A stretch of 64,000 nucleotides of DNA from CAYPTB01 sp964413535 (GTDB taxonomy: Bacteria; Planctomycetota; UBA1135; GCA-002686595): the NCBI GenBank assembly GCA_964413535.1, contig CAYPTB010000028.1, positions 39,858-103,857 on the forward strand, in the 5' to 3' direction. The notes beneath the pieces were generated by a model. That model saw nothing but the letters and a program-made list of their open reading frames with translations, was not told the origin of the DNA and did not search any database. Below are positions 35,418 to 44,426 of this stretch, piece by piece (the first letter of the stretch is position 1; every line of letters starts with the position of its first letter). The translations under genes and the position numbers were made by a program.

Positions 35418-36656
35418 ATGGTCACCCCCCAGACTGAAGCCAGGGGCCTTCTCAATCCCTTCCGACCAGGAGCCGGCCATCCGCCCCCCTACCTGGCTGG
35501 CCGTGAACAGGAAAAGCGGGAGTTCGAGCAGATGCTCGGACAAAGGCCGGTGCTGACAAACCTCGTGCTGACTGGTCTTCGTGGAGTCGGGAAGACCGTG
35601 CTCCTGGAGACCTTCAAGCCGATTGCGATCCAATCCGGATGGCTGTGGGCGGGGACGGACCTCTCCGAATCCGCAAGTGTGACCGAAGAGACCATTGCGG
35701 TACGGATCCTTGCTGATCTCGCGCCGCTCGTGTCGACCGTGATCATCGACACGACCGAGAGTCGCCGGATAGGTTTCGATTCGGGCTCGGAGGTTCGCCC
35801 CATCCGACTCGAGTTCGATGTGCTGAAGGCGATCTTCGATCGAACTCCAGGCCTTGTTTCCGACAAGCTGAAGATGGCCCTCGGCGTGGTCTGGACGAGC
35901 CTCGCCCACACGAAGGCGCGCGGAATCGTGCTCGCCTATGACGAAGCGCAGAACCTGAGCGATCAGGCGGCGAACCAGCAGTATCCCCTTTCCTTGCTGC
36001 TCGACGTCTTCCAGTCGATCCAGAAACGCGAGATGCCGATTCTCCTCGTGCTCACTGGCCTACCGACCCTCTTTCCCAAACTCGTGGACGCTCGAACCTT
36101 CGCGGAACGCATGTTCCACGTAACGACCTTGGGTCGTCTCGACGAAGCGCAGTGTCGCCAGGCCATCGTGAAGCCGATCGAGCAGCAGCGATCACCAGTC
36201 AAGTTCACCGATGCTGCCGTACGCGAGATCACCAAGCACTCGGGTGGTTACCCATACTTCATCCAGTTTCTTTGCCGAGAGATGTTCGACTCCTTCCTGC
36301 AGCAGAAGGCGCAAGGGGCTGCGAACCCGGCCGTAACGGTCGAGCAGACCATCCGCAAACTCGACACTGATTTCTTTGCGGGGCGTTGGAACAGGGTCAC
36401 GGAACGACAGCGCGATCTCCTGTCGGTCGTCGCCCAACTCCCCAACTGCGACGACGAGTTCACGGTCCAGGAAGTCGTCGCGAAGTCCAAAGAGCTACTC
36501 GCCAAGCCATTCAGCTCGAGTCATGTGAACCAGATGTTTGCCGCCTTGGGCGGAAATGGCCTCGTCTACAAGAATCGCTACGGCCGCTACTCCTTCGCGG
36601 TTCCGCTGCTCGGTGGCTTCATCCGCAGGCAAGAAGGTCAGTACAAGCGGCAATGA
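35418..36656 (+). CDS. AAA ATPase with C-terminal winged-helix-like region (ORC/AAA_16 type)
   Basis: A 412-residue P-loop ATPase. Walker A is GLRGVGKT near residue 55; Walker B is IVLAYDEAQ near 172-178. The sensor region lies around LLVLTGLPTLFPKLV, and a C-terminal HTH-like part holds FTVQEVVAKSKELLAKPFSS. The architecture resembles archaeal-type/ORC or TniB-like ATPases that load DNA factors or serve mobile or defence loci. Base composition is visibly less GC-rich than neighbours and codon choice is mixed, suggesting transfer. The ATG is almost at the predicted transcript start. No partner gene is obvious. Confidence 0.75.
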   Translation: MVTPQTEARGLLNPFRPGAGHPPPYLAGREQEKREFEQMLGQRPVLTNLVLTGLRGVGKTVLLETFKPIAIQSGWLWAGTDLSESASVTEETIAVRILADLAPLVSTVIIDTTESRRIGFDSGSEVRPIRLEFDVLKAIFDRTPGLVSDKLKMALGVVWTSLAHTKARGIVLAYDEAQNLSDQAANQQYPLSLLLDVFQSIQKREMPILLVLTGLPTLFPKLVDARTFAERMFHVTTLGRLDEAQCRQAIVKPIEQQRSPVKFTDAAVREITKHSGGYPYFIQFLCREMFDSFLQQKAQGAANPAVTVEQTIRKLDTDFFAGRWNRVTERQRDLLSVVAQLPNCDDEFTVQEVVAKSKELLAKPFSSSHVNQMFAALGGNGLVYKNRYGRYSFAVPLLGGFIRRQEGQYKRQ

Positions 36657-36880
36657 TCCGGCGGAGACGAGGCGCTCGATCGTGCTCGACGGCGGTTGCT
36701 GGTTCGAGCCGCGCGGAGTGGAAGCGCTTGTTGCTTTCGAGCGAGCGCGCCGGTCCGATGTTGGCGGACAGCTCCGGATGAAGCCGTACGCCCCCTCGAA
36801 TGCTCGTGCCACGAGCGCGGTCTGCAAACGCGCGGCCTCGCGCGTGGCAGGTGCAGCGTGACCGCGCGGCAGGTGCGCGC

Positions 36881-38644
36881 GTGACGTGGGAGGGCTACTG
36901 GGTGCTCGGGCTGCTCGTGCTCGCGCTCGTGCTGTTCTCGCGCGAGGCGATCCCGCTCGACGTCACGTCGCTCGTGATCCTGCTCCTGCTCGTGCTGCCG
37001 GGAGTGATCACGCCCGCCGAGGCGTTTGCGGGCTTCGGGAGCGAGACGATCGTGATCCTGATCTCGTTGTTCGTGCTGACGGCGGCGGTGACGCGGACCG
37101 GCGTGGTCGAGCGCGTCGGGCTGCGGATCGCGTCGCTCGCGAAGGCGCACCCGAACGCTCTGACGCGCGTGCTGCTGGCGGTGGTGACCACGCTCAGCGC
37201 CTTCCTTTCGAACACCGTCTGCACTGCGGTGTTCCTGCCGCTCGCGATCGGCAGCGCGGCACGCGCGAAGATGCCCGTCAGCAAGCTCCTGATGCCGCTC
37301 GCGTTCGCGTCGATCCTCTCCAGCGGCATCACGGTCATCGCGACCTCGACCAACCTGGTCGTGTCGGGCGAGCTCCCGAAGTACGGCATGCCCCGGATCG
37401 GGTTCTTCGAGATGGCCGGCCCCGGGCTCGTGATCGCGGCGATCGGACTCGTCTACCTGATGTTCGTCGCGCCGCGCTTGATCCCGAACCGCGACCCGAG
37501 CGATATCCTCGAGGGCTACAACCTCCGCAAGTACTTGAGCGAGGTCGTCATTGCTCCGGGCTCGTCCCTGGCCGGCAAGAGTCTCGGAGAGAGCGGGCTC
37601 GGCGAGGCCATGGACCTGGTCGTGGTCGGCGTGCGGCGCGGCGAGACGCGCATCCTCGCGCCGCGTCGCAGGGAAGTGCTGAACGAGGGCGACATCCTGC
37701 TCGTCGAAGGGCGCGCCGAGGACATCTTGCTGGTCAAGGACACGAGCGACCTCGAGATCAAGCCGGACTTCGAGCTCTCGGACCCCGACCTCGTGTCGGC
37801 GAACGTGCGCATGGTCGAGGGGATGGTTCTGCCGCGCTCGCGGCTCGTCCGGCGCACGCTGCGCGAGTCGCTGTTCCGCGAGCGCACGGGACTCGTCGTG
37901 CTCGCCATCCACGGCGCACGGAGCAACGTTCCGCTGTCGCGGCACCGCATCGCGGCTGGCGACGTCATGTTGTTGCAGGGCGACATCGAGGACATCGAGC
38001 GCGTCGATTCACGTGACCTCGTGCTGCTCGAGGACAAGTCCGCCCACCATCCGCGCACGATCAAGAGCCGCATCGCGCTGGGCGTCTTCGTCGTGTGCAT
38101 CGCCCTGGCCGCCAGCAAGCTCGTGCCGCTGTCGGTCGCGTTCCTGGTGGGCGTGCCGGCGCTGGTCCTGACGCGCTGCTTGAGTCCCGAGGAGGCCTAC
38201 GAGAGCATCGATTGGCGTCTGATCGTGATGATCGGCGCGCTCATGGCGTTGGGCGTCGCGATGACGAATTCCGGAGCGGCGCAGTTCCTGGCGGACGCGA
38301 TCGTGCGCTGGATCAGCCCGTACGGAGGCCACGCGCTGCTCGCCGGCTTCTTCCTGCTGACCGTCGTGCTGACGCAGCCGATGTCGAACCAAGCCGCGGC
38401 GCTGGTGCTCCTGCCCGTGGCGATCCACGTCGCGCGCGCGGTCGCGATCGAACCGCGGGCGCTGGTGATGGCCGTGACGTTCGCGGCGTCGTGCTCGTTC
38501 ATGACGCCGCTCGAGCCGTCGTGCGTCCTCGTCTACCGACCGGGCCACTATCGCTTCAGCGACTTCATGCGCGTCGGGGGGGCCTTGACGGTGATCGTGT
38601 TCGTCACGGCGATGCTCCTGATCCCGATCTACTGGCCGTTGTGA
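36881..38644 (+). CDS. SLC13/ArsB-type permease with two TrkA-C domains
   Basis: A 587-residue polytopic transporter. N-terminal membrane helices run from WVLGLLVLALVLFSREAIPL to ~200 (LSNTVCTAVFLPLA; TVIATSTNLVVSGELPKYG is the conserved SNT-type motif). Two RCK-C (TrkA-C) domains occupy ~215-390 (VVIAPGSSLAGKSLGESGLG and VLPRSRLVRRTLRESLFRER). The remaining helices follow. This arrangement is typical of SLC13-family sodium/dicarboxylate or sulfate symporters of bacteria; the ion or substrate is not readable. The GTG at 36881 is chosen because the upstream frame lacks hydrophobic character. Confidence 0.88.
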   Translation: MTWEGYWVLGLLVLALVLFSREAIPLDVTSLVILLLLVLPGVITPAEAFAGFGSETIVILISLFVLTAAVTRTGVVERVGLRIASLAKAHPNALTRVLLAVVTTLSAFLSNTVCTAVFLPLAIGSAARAKMPVSKLLMPLAFASILSSGITVIATSTNLVVSGELPKYGMPRIGFFEMAGPGLVIAAIGLVYLMFVAPRLIPNRDPSDILEGYNLRKYLSEVVIAPGSSLAGKSLGESGLGEAMDLVVVGVRRGETRILAPRRREVLNEGDILLVEGRAEDILLVKDTSDLEIKPDFELSDPDLVSANVRMVEGMVLPRSRLVRRTLRESLFRERTGLVVLAIHGARSNVPLSRHRIAAGDVMLLQGDIEDIERVDSRDLVLLEDKSAHHPRTIKSRIALGVFVVCIALAASKLVPLSVAFLVGVPALVLTRCLSPEEAYESIDWRLIVMIGALMALGVAMTNSGAAQFLADAIVRWISPYGGHALLAGFFLLTVVLTQPMSNQAAALVLLPVAIHVARAVAIEPRALVMAVTFAASCSFMTPLEPSCVLVYRPGHYRFSDFMRVGGALTVIVFVTAMLLIPIYWPL

Positions 38645-38775
38645 GGCCCAGGGCGCGCGGGCGCGGCGGTCTCGAACGTTCCCTCCGTGTGCGCGGTGCT
38701 CCAAAGTTCCGTGACGGCGTCGACTCGACCTCACGTCGTCCCGCTACGATCTCGGGCGGCATTGCGATCGTGTGC

Positions 38776-40050
38776 ATGGCCACATCGACGATCCACGCGT
38801 CACTCTGGGCATTCCCCCTCGGCCTCGTCGCTGCGGCGTGCGCCGCGGCGCTGCCCGAGGCGCCGGAACGCGCGGCCACGGAGCCCGAGCGCTGGGTGCA
38901 GGACGCGCAGCACGCCCTGGCCGTGCTGCGCGTGCGACACCCCGATCTCTTCCACGCGGAGACGAGCGCGCGCTTCCGGGCGGAGCTCGAGCCGCTGCAG
39001 CGCGCGATGACACCCCTCGAGCGGGAAGACGTCTACTTCGCGCTGATGAAGATGGTCGCTCTGGCGCACGACTCGCACACGCGCCTCGCGAGCTGGGACG
39101 AGATCGGCGACCCGCGCGTGCCCGTCCTCTTCGAGGCGTGGTCGGACGGCTTGTGGATCGCGGCGGTCGGCGAGCGAGCGCAGGAGCTGTTCGGCCAGCG
39201 CGTCGTCGCGTTCGCCGGCCACGCGGTGGAGGAGGTGCGCGAGGCGTTGCGCCCGCTCGTCCCGCACGAGAACGAGCTCGTGCTCGCGCACGGCGCCGCC
39301 GCGCTCGCGAGCCTGCCGCGCGCGCTCCGACACGTCGGGCTGATCGAAGACCTCGCGAGCGTGCGCCTCGAGCTCGAGGACCGTGCGGGAGAGCGGCGCA
39401 CAGTCGACGTCGCGTCCGCTCCCGCGGCGGAGATCGGGAGCTGGCTCTTCATTCCACCGCCGGAATGGGAAGCGCCGCTCACGGGTCGCGCGCCGTACGA
39501 GCCGTGGTGGTGGTGTCCGCTCGCGGGCGGCGCGACGCTCTACCTGCAGTACAACCAGTGCATCCGGCGCGACGAGCATCCGTTCGAGGAGACGGCCGCG
39601 GAGCTCTTCGCGCGCATCGATCGGGGCGGCGTCGAGCGCCTGTGGATCGACCTGCGCCGGAACGGCGGGGGCGACAGCGAGGTCCTGCGTCCCCTGATGA
39701 AGGGCCTCGAGCGCCGCGACTTCCGCGGCGGTCGGGTGATCGTCTCGATCGGCCCGCGCACGTTCTCGTCAGCGATGCTGAACGCGTTCGACCTCCAGCA
39801 CGAGCTCGGAGCGCAGCTCGTGGGCGAGCCGACGTCGCAAAAGCCCGACTCCTTCGGGGAAGTGCGCACCGTCGTGCTGCCGAACACCGGCTGGAAGCTC
39901 GACTGCTCGACGAAGCGTTTCCGCCTCTTCGGCGACGACCGCCCGAGCCTCGCGCCGGACGTCGCGATCGAGCACCGCTTCGCCGACCTCCTCGGCGGTC
40001 GCGACCCGATCCTCGACTGGATGCTCGGCCGACCGGACCCTGCGCGCTGA
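38776..40050 (+). CDS. S41-like (C-terminal-processing-type) peptidase, exported
   Basis: A 424-residue protein with an N-terminal membrane/signal segment (WAFPLGLVAAACAAALPE; the C could be a lipobox). An N-terminal helical part (REDVYFALMKMVALAHDSHT) is followed by a PDZ-less core with RLWIDLRRNGGGDSEVLRPL. The S41 catalytic region is GPRTFSSAMLNAF, then GEPTSQKPDSFG. The Ser is in SSAM; the Lys could be in SQKP. Such enzymes degrade periplasmic proteins or peptides. A decayed fragment of a paralogue lies 430 bp downstream. Confidence 0.8.
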   Translation: MATSTIHASLWAFPLGLVAAACAAALPEAPERAATEPERWVQDAQHALAVLRVRHPDLFHAETSARFRAELEPLQRAMTPLEREDVYFALMKMVALAHDSHTRLASWDEIGDPRVPVLFEAWSDGLWIAAVGERAQELFGQRVVAFAGHAVEEVREALRPLVPHENELVLAHGAAALASLPRALRHVGLIEDLASVRLELEDRAGERRTVDVASAPAAEIGSWLFIPPPEWEAPLTGRAPYEPWWWCPLAGGATLYLQYNQCIRRDEHPFEETAAELFARIDRGGVERLWIDLRRNGGGDSEVLRPLMKGLERRDFRGGRVIVSIGPRTFSSAMLNAFDLQHELGAQLVGEPTSQKPDSFGEVRTVVLPNTGWKLDCSTKRFRLFGDDRPSLAPDVAIEHRFADLLGGRDPILDWMLGRPDPAR

Positions 40051-40214
40051 GCGCAAGGCTTCGAGCGGCTGATCCCAGGTGTCGCGGGAGTCGCGAGACC
40101 GGGGGCAGCACCTCGGGCGAATCGGATCTCGGAATCGGGAGAGCTCGCGCGTCGAGCTACGCGGAATTCCCGAATGGCGCCGGCCTTGGAAGGGACCTAC
40201 GTGGAGACACAGCG

Positions 40215-40430
40215 ATGCTCGGTTGGTCCACAGTCCTGATCGTGCTGCTCCTCGCCACTGCGGTCTTCGGTTTCACGGAAGTCGCGCGGCCGCTCAAGAC
40301 GATCGGAAGGCTCCTGTTCCTCCCGCTCCTGGTGCTCTGGCTCGTGACCCTGTTCCTCGGCCGCAGGCCGCCGCCGACGCTGCTCTCCATGAACGTGGAA
40401 CGGGACCAAAGCGACGAAGCGCGCGGTTGA
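40215..40430 (+). CDS. Small DUF1328-type membrane protein
   Basis: A 71-residue protein beginning MLGWSTVLIVLLLATAVFGF, with a second hydrophobic helix at ~29-50 (IGRLLFLPLLVLWLVTLFLG). The MLGW start and two-helix layout match the DUF1328/YtjA family, small inner-membrane proteins often linked to envelope stress. Function not established. The hydrophilic C-terminal tail is longer than usual. Confidence 0.75.
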   Translation: MLGWSTVLIVLLLATAVFGFTEVARPLKTIGRLLFLPLLVLWLVTLFLGRRPPPTLLSMNVERDQSDEARG

Positions 40431-40478
40431 TCCACGCCGGACTTGCGGTCGACCGGGAACCGCACGACGAACGACGGC

Positions 40479-40562
40479 GACTTCTGCGCACTCAGGCGTA
40501 TCGTGGCGCTCGCCCGCGACGCGCACACGCGCCTTGCGAGCTGAGACGATGTCGCGAACGGG
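40479..40562 (+). pseudogene. Decayed fragment of an S41-peptidase paralogue
   Basis: Translation gives DFCALRRIVALARDAHTRLAS, a stop (40542-40544), then DDVANG. This aligns without gaps to DVYFALMKMVALAHDSHTRLASWDEIG of the S41-like protein encoded upstream, with the stop replacing W. The DNA also matches well around the CACACGCGCCTTGCGAGCTG block. It indicates a former tandem duplicate that has largely been deleted. Confidence 0.75.
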
Positions 40563-40587
40563 AAAATGCCGTGATCGCGCGGCGGTC

Positions 40588-41055
40588 CTATGCCGATTTC
40601 CCAGGCCTGGGCTCGACACGCGCGCCTTCGACGTACCAATCGCCGTTCAGGATCTTCTCTTCCAGGCAGGGACGACATACGTCGACCTGCGTGCGTCCGG
40701 GCGGAGCCCAGACCGCAGTGATGGGATAAGGGGTCCTTGCCCTGCAGGTCTTCCCCTGGATGCTGCACACACCGGTCATGACCACGCCACTGGGCTCGAC
40801 CGTGACCGCCCGGCTCTTCGTCGTTCTCCATCTTGCTCGAGGGGTTTCGAGACTGACGTCTCCGACGATCCACTCACCCAGCCTCGCCTTCTCCTCCAGG
40901 CAGGCCTGGCAAACGTTGACCGGAGTCTGCCCAGGCGGCGCCCAGACTTGCGTGATCGGGCCGGCCGTCCGGGCGGTACAGACTCTCGTCTCGAGGTCAC
41001 ACAGACCGGTGAAGATCACACCGCTCGGGTCGACCTTTCCTCTCGGAGCTTTCAT
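40588..41055 (-). CDS. Tandem-duplicated four-cysteine (zinc-ribbon-like) protein
   Basis: A 155-residue protein made of two ~55-residue copies. Copy 1 has GVIFTGLCDLETRVCTARTA and NVCQACLEEKARLGEWIV; copy 2 has GVVMTGVCSIQGKTCRARTP and DVCRPCLEEKILNGDWYV. Each has C-x5-C and C-x2-C pairs around a VWAPPG turn, so a zinc ribbon is likely. No family is recognised. The start lies 5 bases after the stop of the HELAH gene upstream, and the two almost certainly form one unit. The ATG at 41055 is chosen. Confidence 0.6.
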   Translation of the reverse strand: MKAPRGKVDPSGVIFTGLCDLETRVCTARTAGPITQVWAPPGQTPVNVCQACLEEKARLGEWIVGDVSLETPRARWRTTKSRAVTVEPSGVVMTGVCSIQGKTCRARTPYPITAVWAPPGRTQVDVCRPCLEEKILNGDWYVEGARVEPRPGKSA

Positions 41056-41060
41056 CGCTG

Positions 41061-41582
41061 TCACCCATTCCTCGAATGGAGGGAGAGCCAGTGTATCAGC
41101 CGATCGCGCGCGTCCTCGACGAGATCTTCTCGAGGCTTCATCCGGAGTCCGGCGGCGAAGGAAGCGCGCAGGCTCGTTTCGGCTTCGTCGAGGAGTACGT
41201 CCGGCAACTCCAACGGACGTCGATACCCTGCGCGGAAGCGCTCCGCGTGAGCCAACTCGTGTGCAAGGCACGCCAAGACCGACATGCGGGAGTTCGCGTC
41301 GCTTCCCTCGCCCGGATAGGCGTCCGCGCCGAGGTACACCCAGTCCTTCGTTTCACTGAAGCGCGTCTTCGACGAGGTCTCGGTCGCCTTGGACACGTCG
41401 AGCAGAACGCGATCGTCGCAGAGCGACCTCCACGCCTCCCGGCAGTGCGCGATCTGCCGCTGCGTCAGCCCAACACGGTTTCGCCCGGCCGTGAGCACTC
41501 TCCGAGGACGTCCCGCTTCGTCCGCGGTTTCGCCGGCAACACCTTGTTGGACTCCTAGGGCGACGGCCTCCTCTGAACGCAT
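41061..41582 (-). CDS. HELAH-motif metallopeptidase-like protein
   Basis: A 173-residue protein. CLAHELAHAERFRAGY contains an HExxH zinc motif, and a downstream acidic helix (LLDEAETSLRAS) offers a third ligand. The N-terminal half has RQIAHCREAWRSLCDDRVLL and a TRFSETKDWVYLGADAYPG beta segment. I know of no named family with this exact layout. It is the first gene of a two-gene unit with the tandem CxxC protein, and base composition is slightly less GC-rich than neighbours. Confidence 0.55.
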   Translation of the reverse strand: MRSEEAVALGVQQGVAGETADEAGRPRRVLTAGRNRVGLTQRQIAHCREAWRSLCDDRVLLDVSKATETSSKTRFSETKDWVYLGADAYPGEGSDANSRMSVLACLAHELAHAERFRAGYRRPLELPDVLLDEAETSLRASFAAGLRMKPREDLVEDARDRLIHWLSLHSRNG

Positions 41583-41633
41583 GCCGTTTCCAGGCTTCTT
41601 CGTCTACTCGCATGCGGGGTTGGCTAGGTACCT

Positions 41634-42375
41634 TTGAGCTGTCCGATGCTGTTACTGCTCCTCGCGCTCTCGCTCGCTCCGACTCGGATCCAAGCGCAGT
41701 CTCCTATCCCCGCAGGCCATGCGCGCGTGCTCGCGCACTTTGTCGACGAAGGCGGCGGCCCGGTTCCGAACGTGCGTGTGGACTTGCACTTCTATCCCCA
41801 CGAGCTGGTCACGGAGTGCGACGGCGACGGACGCTTCACCGCCGACATCCCGTGTGACCGCGAGTCGGGAGCGCTCTGGCTCTCCGGCGAGGCGCGAGCA
41901 TTCGGCTACGCCGTCGACAGGCTCAGCGCAGAGATACCCCAGGGGCGCGAGCACGACTTCGGACGGATCGCCCTCGCTCCGGGAGGCGTCGTCGCGGGTC
42001 GCGTCGTCGACGCCGACCAACGTCCGCTCTCCGCCGCGCGCGTGGTCGCGTACGACCGGCCGGAGTTCGCGCCGCAGGGCTCGCACTTGTGCGAACGGCC
42101 CGGCGGGAAGTGGCTCGCGGATGCAGTGACGAATGCCGACGGCGCCTACGAGATGGTGGGAGTGCCGGTGGGCCGCGCGTACCTGTGGATCCAGCACGAG
42201 AGCGCGTGGGCGCGGTGGTTGCCGGAGTCCGTCGACGTGCACGTTCGCGAGGAGGTTCGCGTGGACGACGTCGTGCTCGTCGCGCGGCCCGAGGAATACC
42301 GGATCGAAGGCGTCGTGGTCGACGAGAGGGGAGCGCCGATCGCTGGTGTCGAGGTGTCGACGGATAGATTCTTTC
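41634..42375 (+). pseudogene. Exported carboxypeptidase-regulatory-like protein, 3'-truncated
   Basis: The first ~245 residues are coherent: a signal peptide (CPMLLLLLALSLAPTRIQAQ), then Ig-like CarboxypepD-regulatory repeats (GGVVAGRVVDADQRPLSAAR and GVVVDERGAPIAGVEVSTDR). After about 42375 the frame stays open to 42659 but encodes only Arg/Ser/Thr-rich sequence that is antisense to another gene's remains. The natural C-terminus is therefore lost, and the reported end is the estimated breakpoint. Such proteins are exported and often cell-surface. Confidence 0.65.
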
Positions 42376-42387
42376 CGGAGAGCCGCA

Positions 42388-42614
42388 CGCGACGGGTGAA
42401 CGGAGGAACACATCGCCATCCCAAGTCCATTCCGGGTCCTTGGGCCGGTACCAGTAACCCGCGTCGAGATACGCGCGCAGCACGAACGAGAACGGAGCGG
42501 CGAGACCGATCAGCGGCAGCGCGCTCGCGAGCCACGGCCCAGGAGCCGTCCACGAGAGTCCGGATGGTTGCGCAGGACGGCGTACGATCCGAGCAGGACG
42601 GTCGCGCCGGCCAT
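42388..42614 (-). pseudogene. Remnant of a membrane-protein gene downstream of the radical SAM gene
   Basis: An ATG at 42614, 8 bases after the radical SAM stop, opens MAGATVLLGSYAVLRNHPDS. One frame shift later (about 42545-42570) a coherent hydrophobic sequence follows: PWLASALPLIGLAAPFSFVL, then RAYLDAGYWYRPKDPEWTWD, ending near 42390 where it runs into the truncated plus-strand gene. It is thus frameshifted and 3'-truncated. No family recognised. Confidence 0.6.
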
Positions 42615-42621
42615 GTTTCGT

Positions 42622-44070
42622 CTACCTCGCGTAAGCGCGGCGCGCGAACAAGAGCGTGAGGAACGGGAGCATGTTGCTCTTGTTGGGGATCAGCTTGAAG
42701 ATGCGCCAGAGGCGCGCGGGCTTGAGGTAGAAGCGGCGGTAGGCGTCCTTGCGCAACTTCAGGATCTCCGCTTCCTGCACCTCCGACAGGTTGATGTCGG
42801 TCTGGTAGGGCTCGTAGGCGGACCAGTCGGTGGGGAGCGAGTAGCCGGCGTGCTCGACCTGCTGGAAGAGCTCGGTGCCCTTGAAGGGGATCACGCGGAA
42901 GAAGGCGGCGGTGTGGAAGTGGCTGGACGCCGCCCAGCGGATCGTCTGCTCCATCTCGTCCTTCGTCTCGGACGGGAAGCCGAGCATGAACGCGCCGTGG
43001 ACCATCACGCCCTGCTTGGCCGTGAACTCCACGATGTGCTTCACCTTCTCGATCTTGAGGTTCTTCTTCATGACCTTCTGGATGCGCGGCACCGCGCTCT
43101 CCACCGCGATCATGCAGCGGTACATGCCGGCTTGCTTCAGCAGCACGACGAGCTCCTCGTCGAGTATGTCGCCGCGGAAGCCGTTCGGGAAGGTGAGCTT
43201 GAGCCCGTAGCCGCGGTCGATCAGGCCCTGCGCGATCGCCTTCGCGCGCGCCGGACGGAAGTTGAAGATGTCGTCCATGAAGACGAGCTCCTTCACCCCG
43301 TAGTCGCGCACGAGCAGGTCGATCTCGGCCAGCACGTGCTCGGCCGAGCGCTCGCGGAAGGTCTTGCCGTAGGAGTTGTGGCAGTAGGTGCAGCGCCACG
43401 GGCAGGCGCGCGACGAGAACATCGTCGCGAATTCCTTGTGGGCGTAGATCACGCCGCCGCGCGGCACGGTGTAGTACTTCGCGTGGTCGATGAGGTCCCA
43501 GGCGGGGAAGGGCATCTGATCGAGCTCGGCGGGCGGCGGGCGGTCGGCGTTGCGCTGCGATTCACCCGCGGCGTTGCGCCAGTTGAGGCCCATCACGTGG
43601 GAGAAGTCGGTCGTGCCCTGTGCGAGCTCGTCCATCAGGTCGGCGAAGATGTACTCGCCCTCGCCGCGCACGACGAAGTCGACGTTCGTGTCCTGCATCA
43701 CGTCTCCGTCGGCGACGGAGGGGTGCGGACCGCCGCACACGATCACGGCCTTCGGCAGGCGCTCCTTCACGAGCTTCGCGAGCGCGTGCATGCAGCCCGC
43801 CTCGTAGGTCATCGCCGAGAGGCCGACGACGTCGGGCGAGAGAGCCACGAGCTCGTCGGCGCAGCGCTCGGGCGTCCAGTCCTCGACCTTCATGTCGAGC
43901 ACGCGGCAGTCCGCGTGGCCGCGCGCGCGCGCCACCGCGGCGATCATCATGATCCCGAGCGGGTGGACGTGCGTGAACTGCGTGTAGGGGTGGTAGGTCT
44001 GCACCAGCGCGAGGCGCAGGGCCGTCCCGGTCGCGCTCGCCGACGTCGAAGCGGAGTGGGGTGAGGTCAT
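42622..44070 (-). CDS. B12-binding-domain radical SAM protein
   Basis: A 482-residue protein. Residues ~15-150 form a cobalamin-binding-like domain (QFTHVHPLGIMMIAAVARAR, VVGLSAMTYEAG, IVCGGPHPS). A radical SAM core follows with C223-P-W-R-C227-T-Y-C230 for the 4Fe-4S cluster. The C-terminal region is helical and basic. Class B members methylate or rearrange unactivated carbons in lipids, hopanoids or natural products; the substrate is not readable. It is divergent from another B12-type radical SAM gene. The MTSPHSAS start is chosen. Confidence 0.9.
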   Translation of the reverse strand: MTSPHSASTSASATGTALRLALVQTYHPYTQFTHVHPLGIMMIAAVARARGHADCRVLDMKVEDWTPERCADELVALSPDVVGLSAMTYEAGCMHALAKLVKERLPKAVIVCGGPHPSVADGDVMQDTNVDFVVRGEGEYIFADLMDELAQGTTDFSHVMGLNWRNAAGESQRNADRPPPAELDQMPFPAWDLIDHAKYYTVPRGGVIYAHKEFATMFSSRACPWRCTYCHNSYGKTFRERSAEHVLAEIDLLVRDYGVKELVFMDDIFNFRPARAKAIAQGLIDRGYGLKLTFPNGFRGDILDEELVVLLKQAGMYRCMIAVESAVPRIQKVMKKNLKIEKVKHIVEFTAKQGVMVHGAFMLGFPSETKDEMEQTIRWAASSHFHTAAFFRVIPFKGTELFQQVEHAGYSLPTDWSAYEPYQTDINLSEVQEAEILKLRKDAYRRFYLKPARLWRIFKLIPNKSNMLPFLTLLFARRAYAR

Positions 44071-44426
44071 GGGGGAGGCGCGGGGAGGGAGACCCACGCC
44101 GTTCGAGCAGCGATCTCGAGTTCGTGCGCCGCCTGGGGTGAGCCTTGCGCCGCATGCCGAGGTCGGTGGGGGACCTCGATGGGGAACTTCGAGGGTCGCC
44201 GCCGCATCCCTATATGGATGCGGCCTCGTCCATCAGCGGCCCCGTTCGGGCCTCGGCACGCGTGTTAGGATACGGCACACTCTCCAGTGCGCGGTAGGTT
44301 GGGACCGACGAAACCCCCTTCGGGTTCCCTTCTCACCGAGCCCCTCACCCTCGGCGCACCCTTCGAGCGCTCCCCCCTCGGGCGCTCGCTCGGATCGACG
44401 CCCACCCCAAGCCACAAGGAGCGACC
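44071..44426. promoter_or_regulatory. Divergent region between the two radical SAM genes
   Basis: This 356-bp gap holds both promoters. A 9-bp-stem hairpin GCCGCATCC-CTATAT-GGATGCGGC lies at 44201-44224, and a smaller one (GAGGTC/GACCTC) near 44158-44176. I see no cobalamin-riboswitch consensus despite the predicted B12 proteins. The right part (44290-44420) is C-rich, ending in the ribosome site AAGGAG before the TTG start at 44427. Confidence 0.5.

Noticed and set aside
36690..36730. tRNA-like T-loop (GGTTCGAGCC)
   Set aside because: No acceptor or anticodon stems can be paired around it. Similar single T-loop matches elsewhere also fail.
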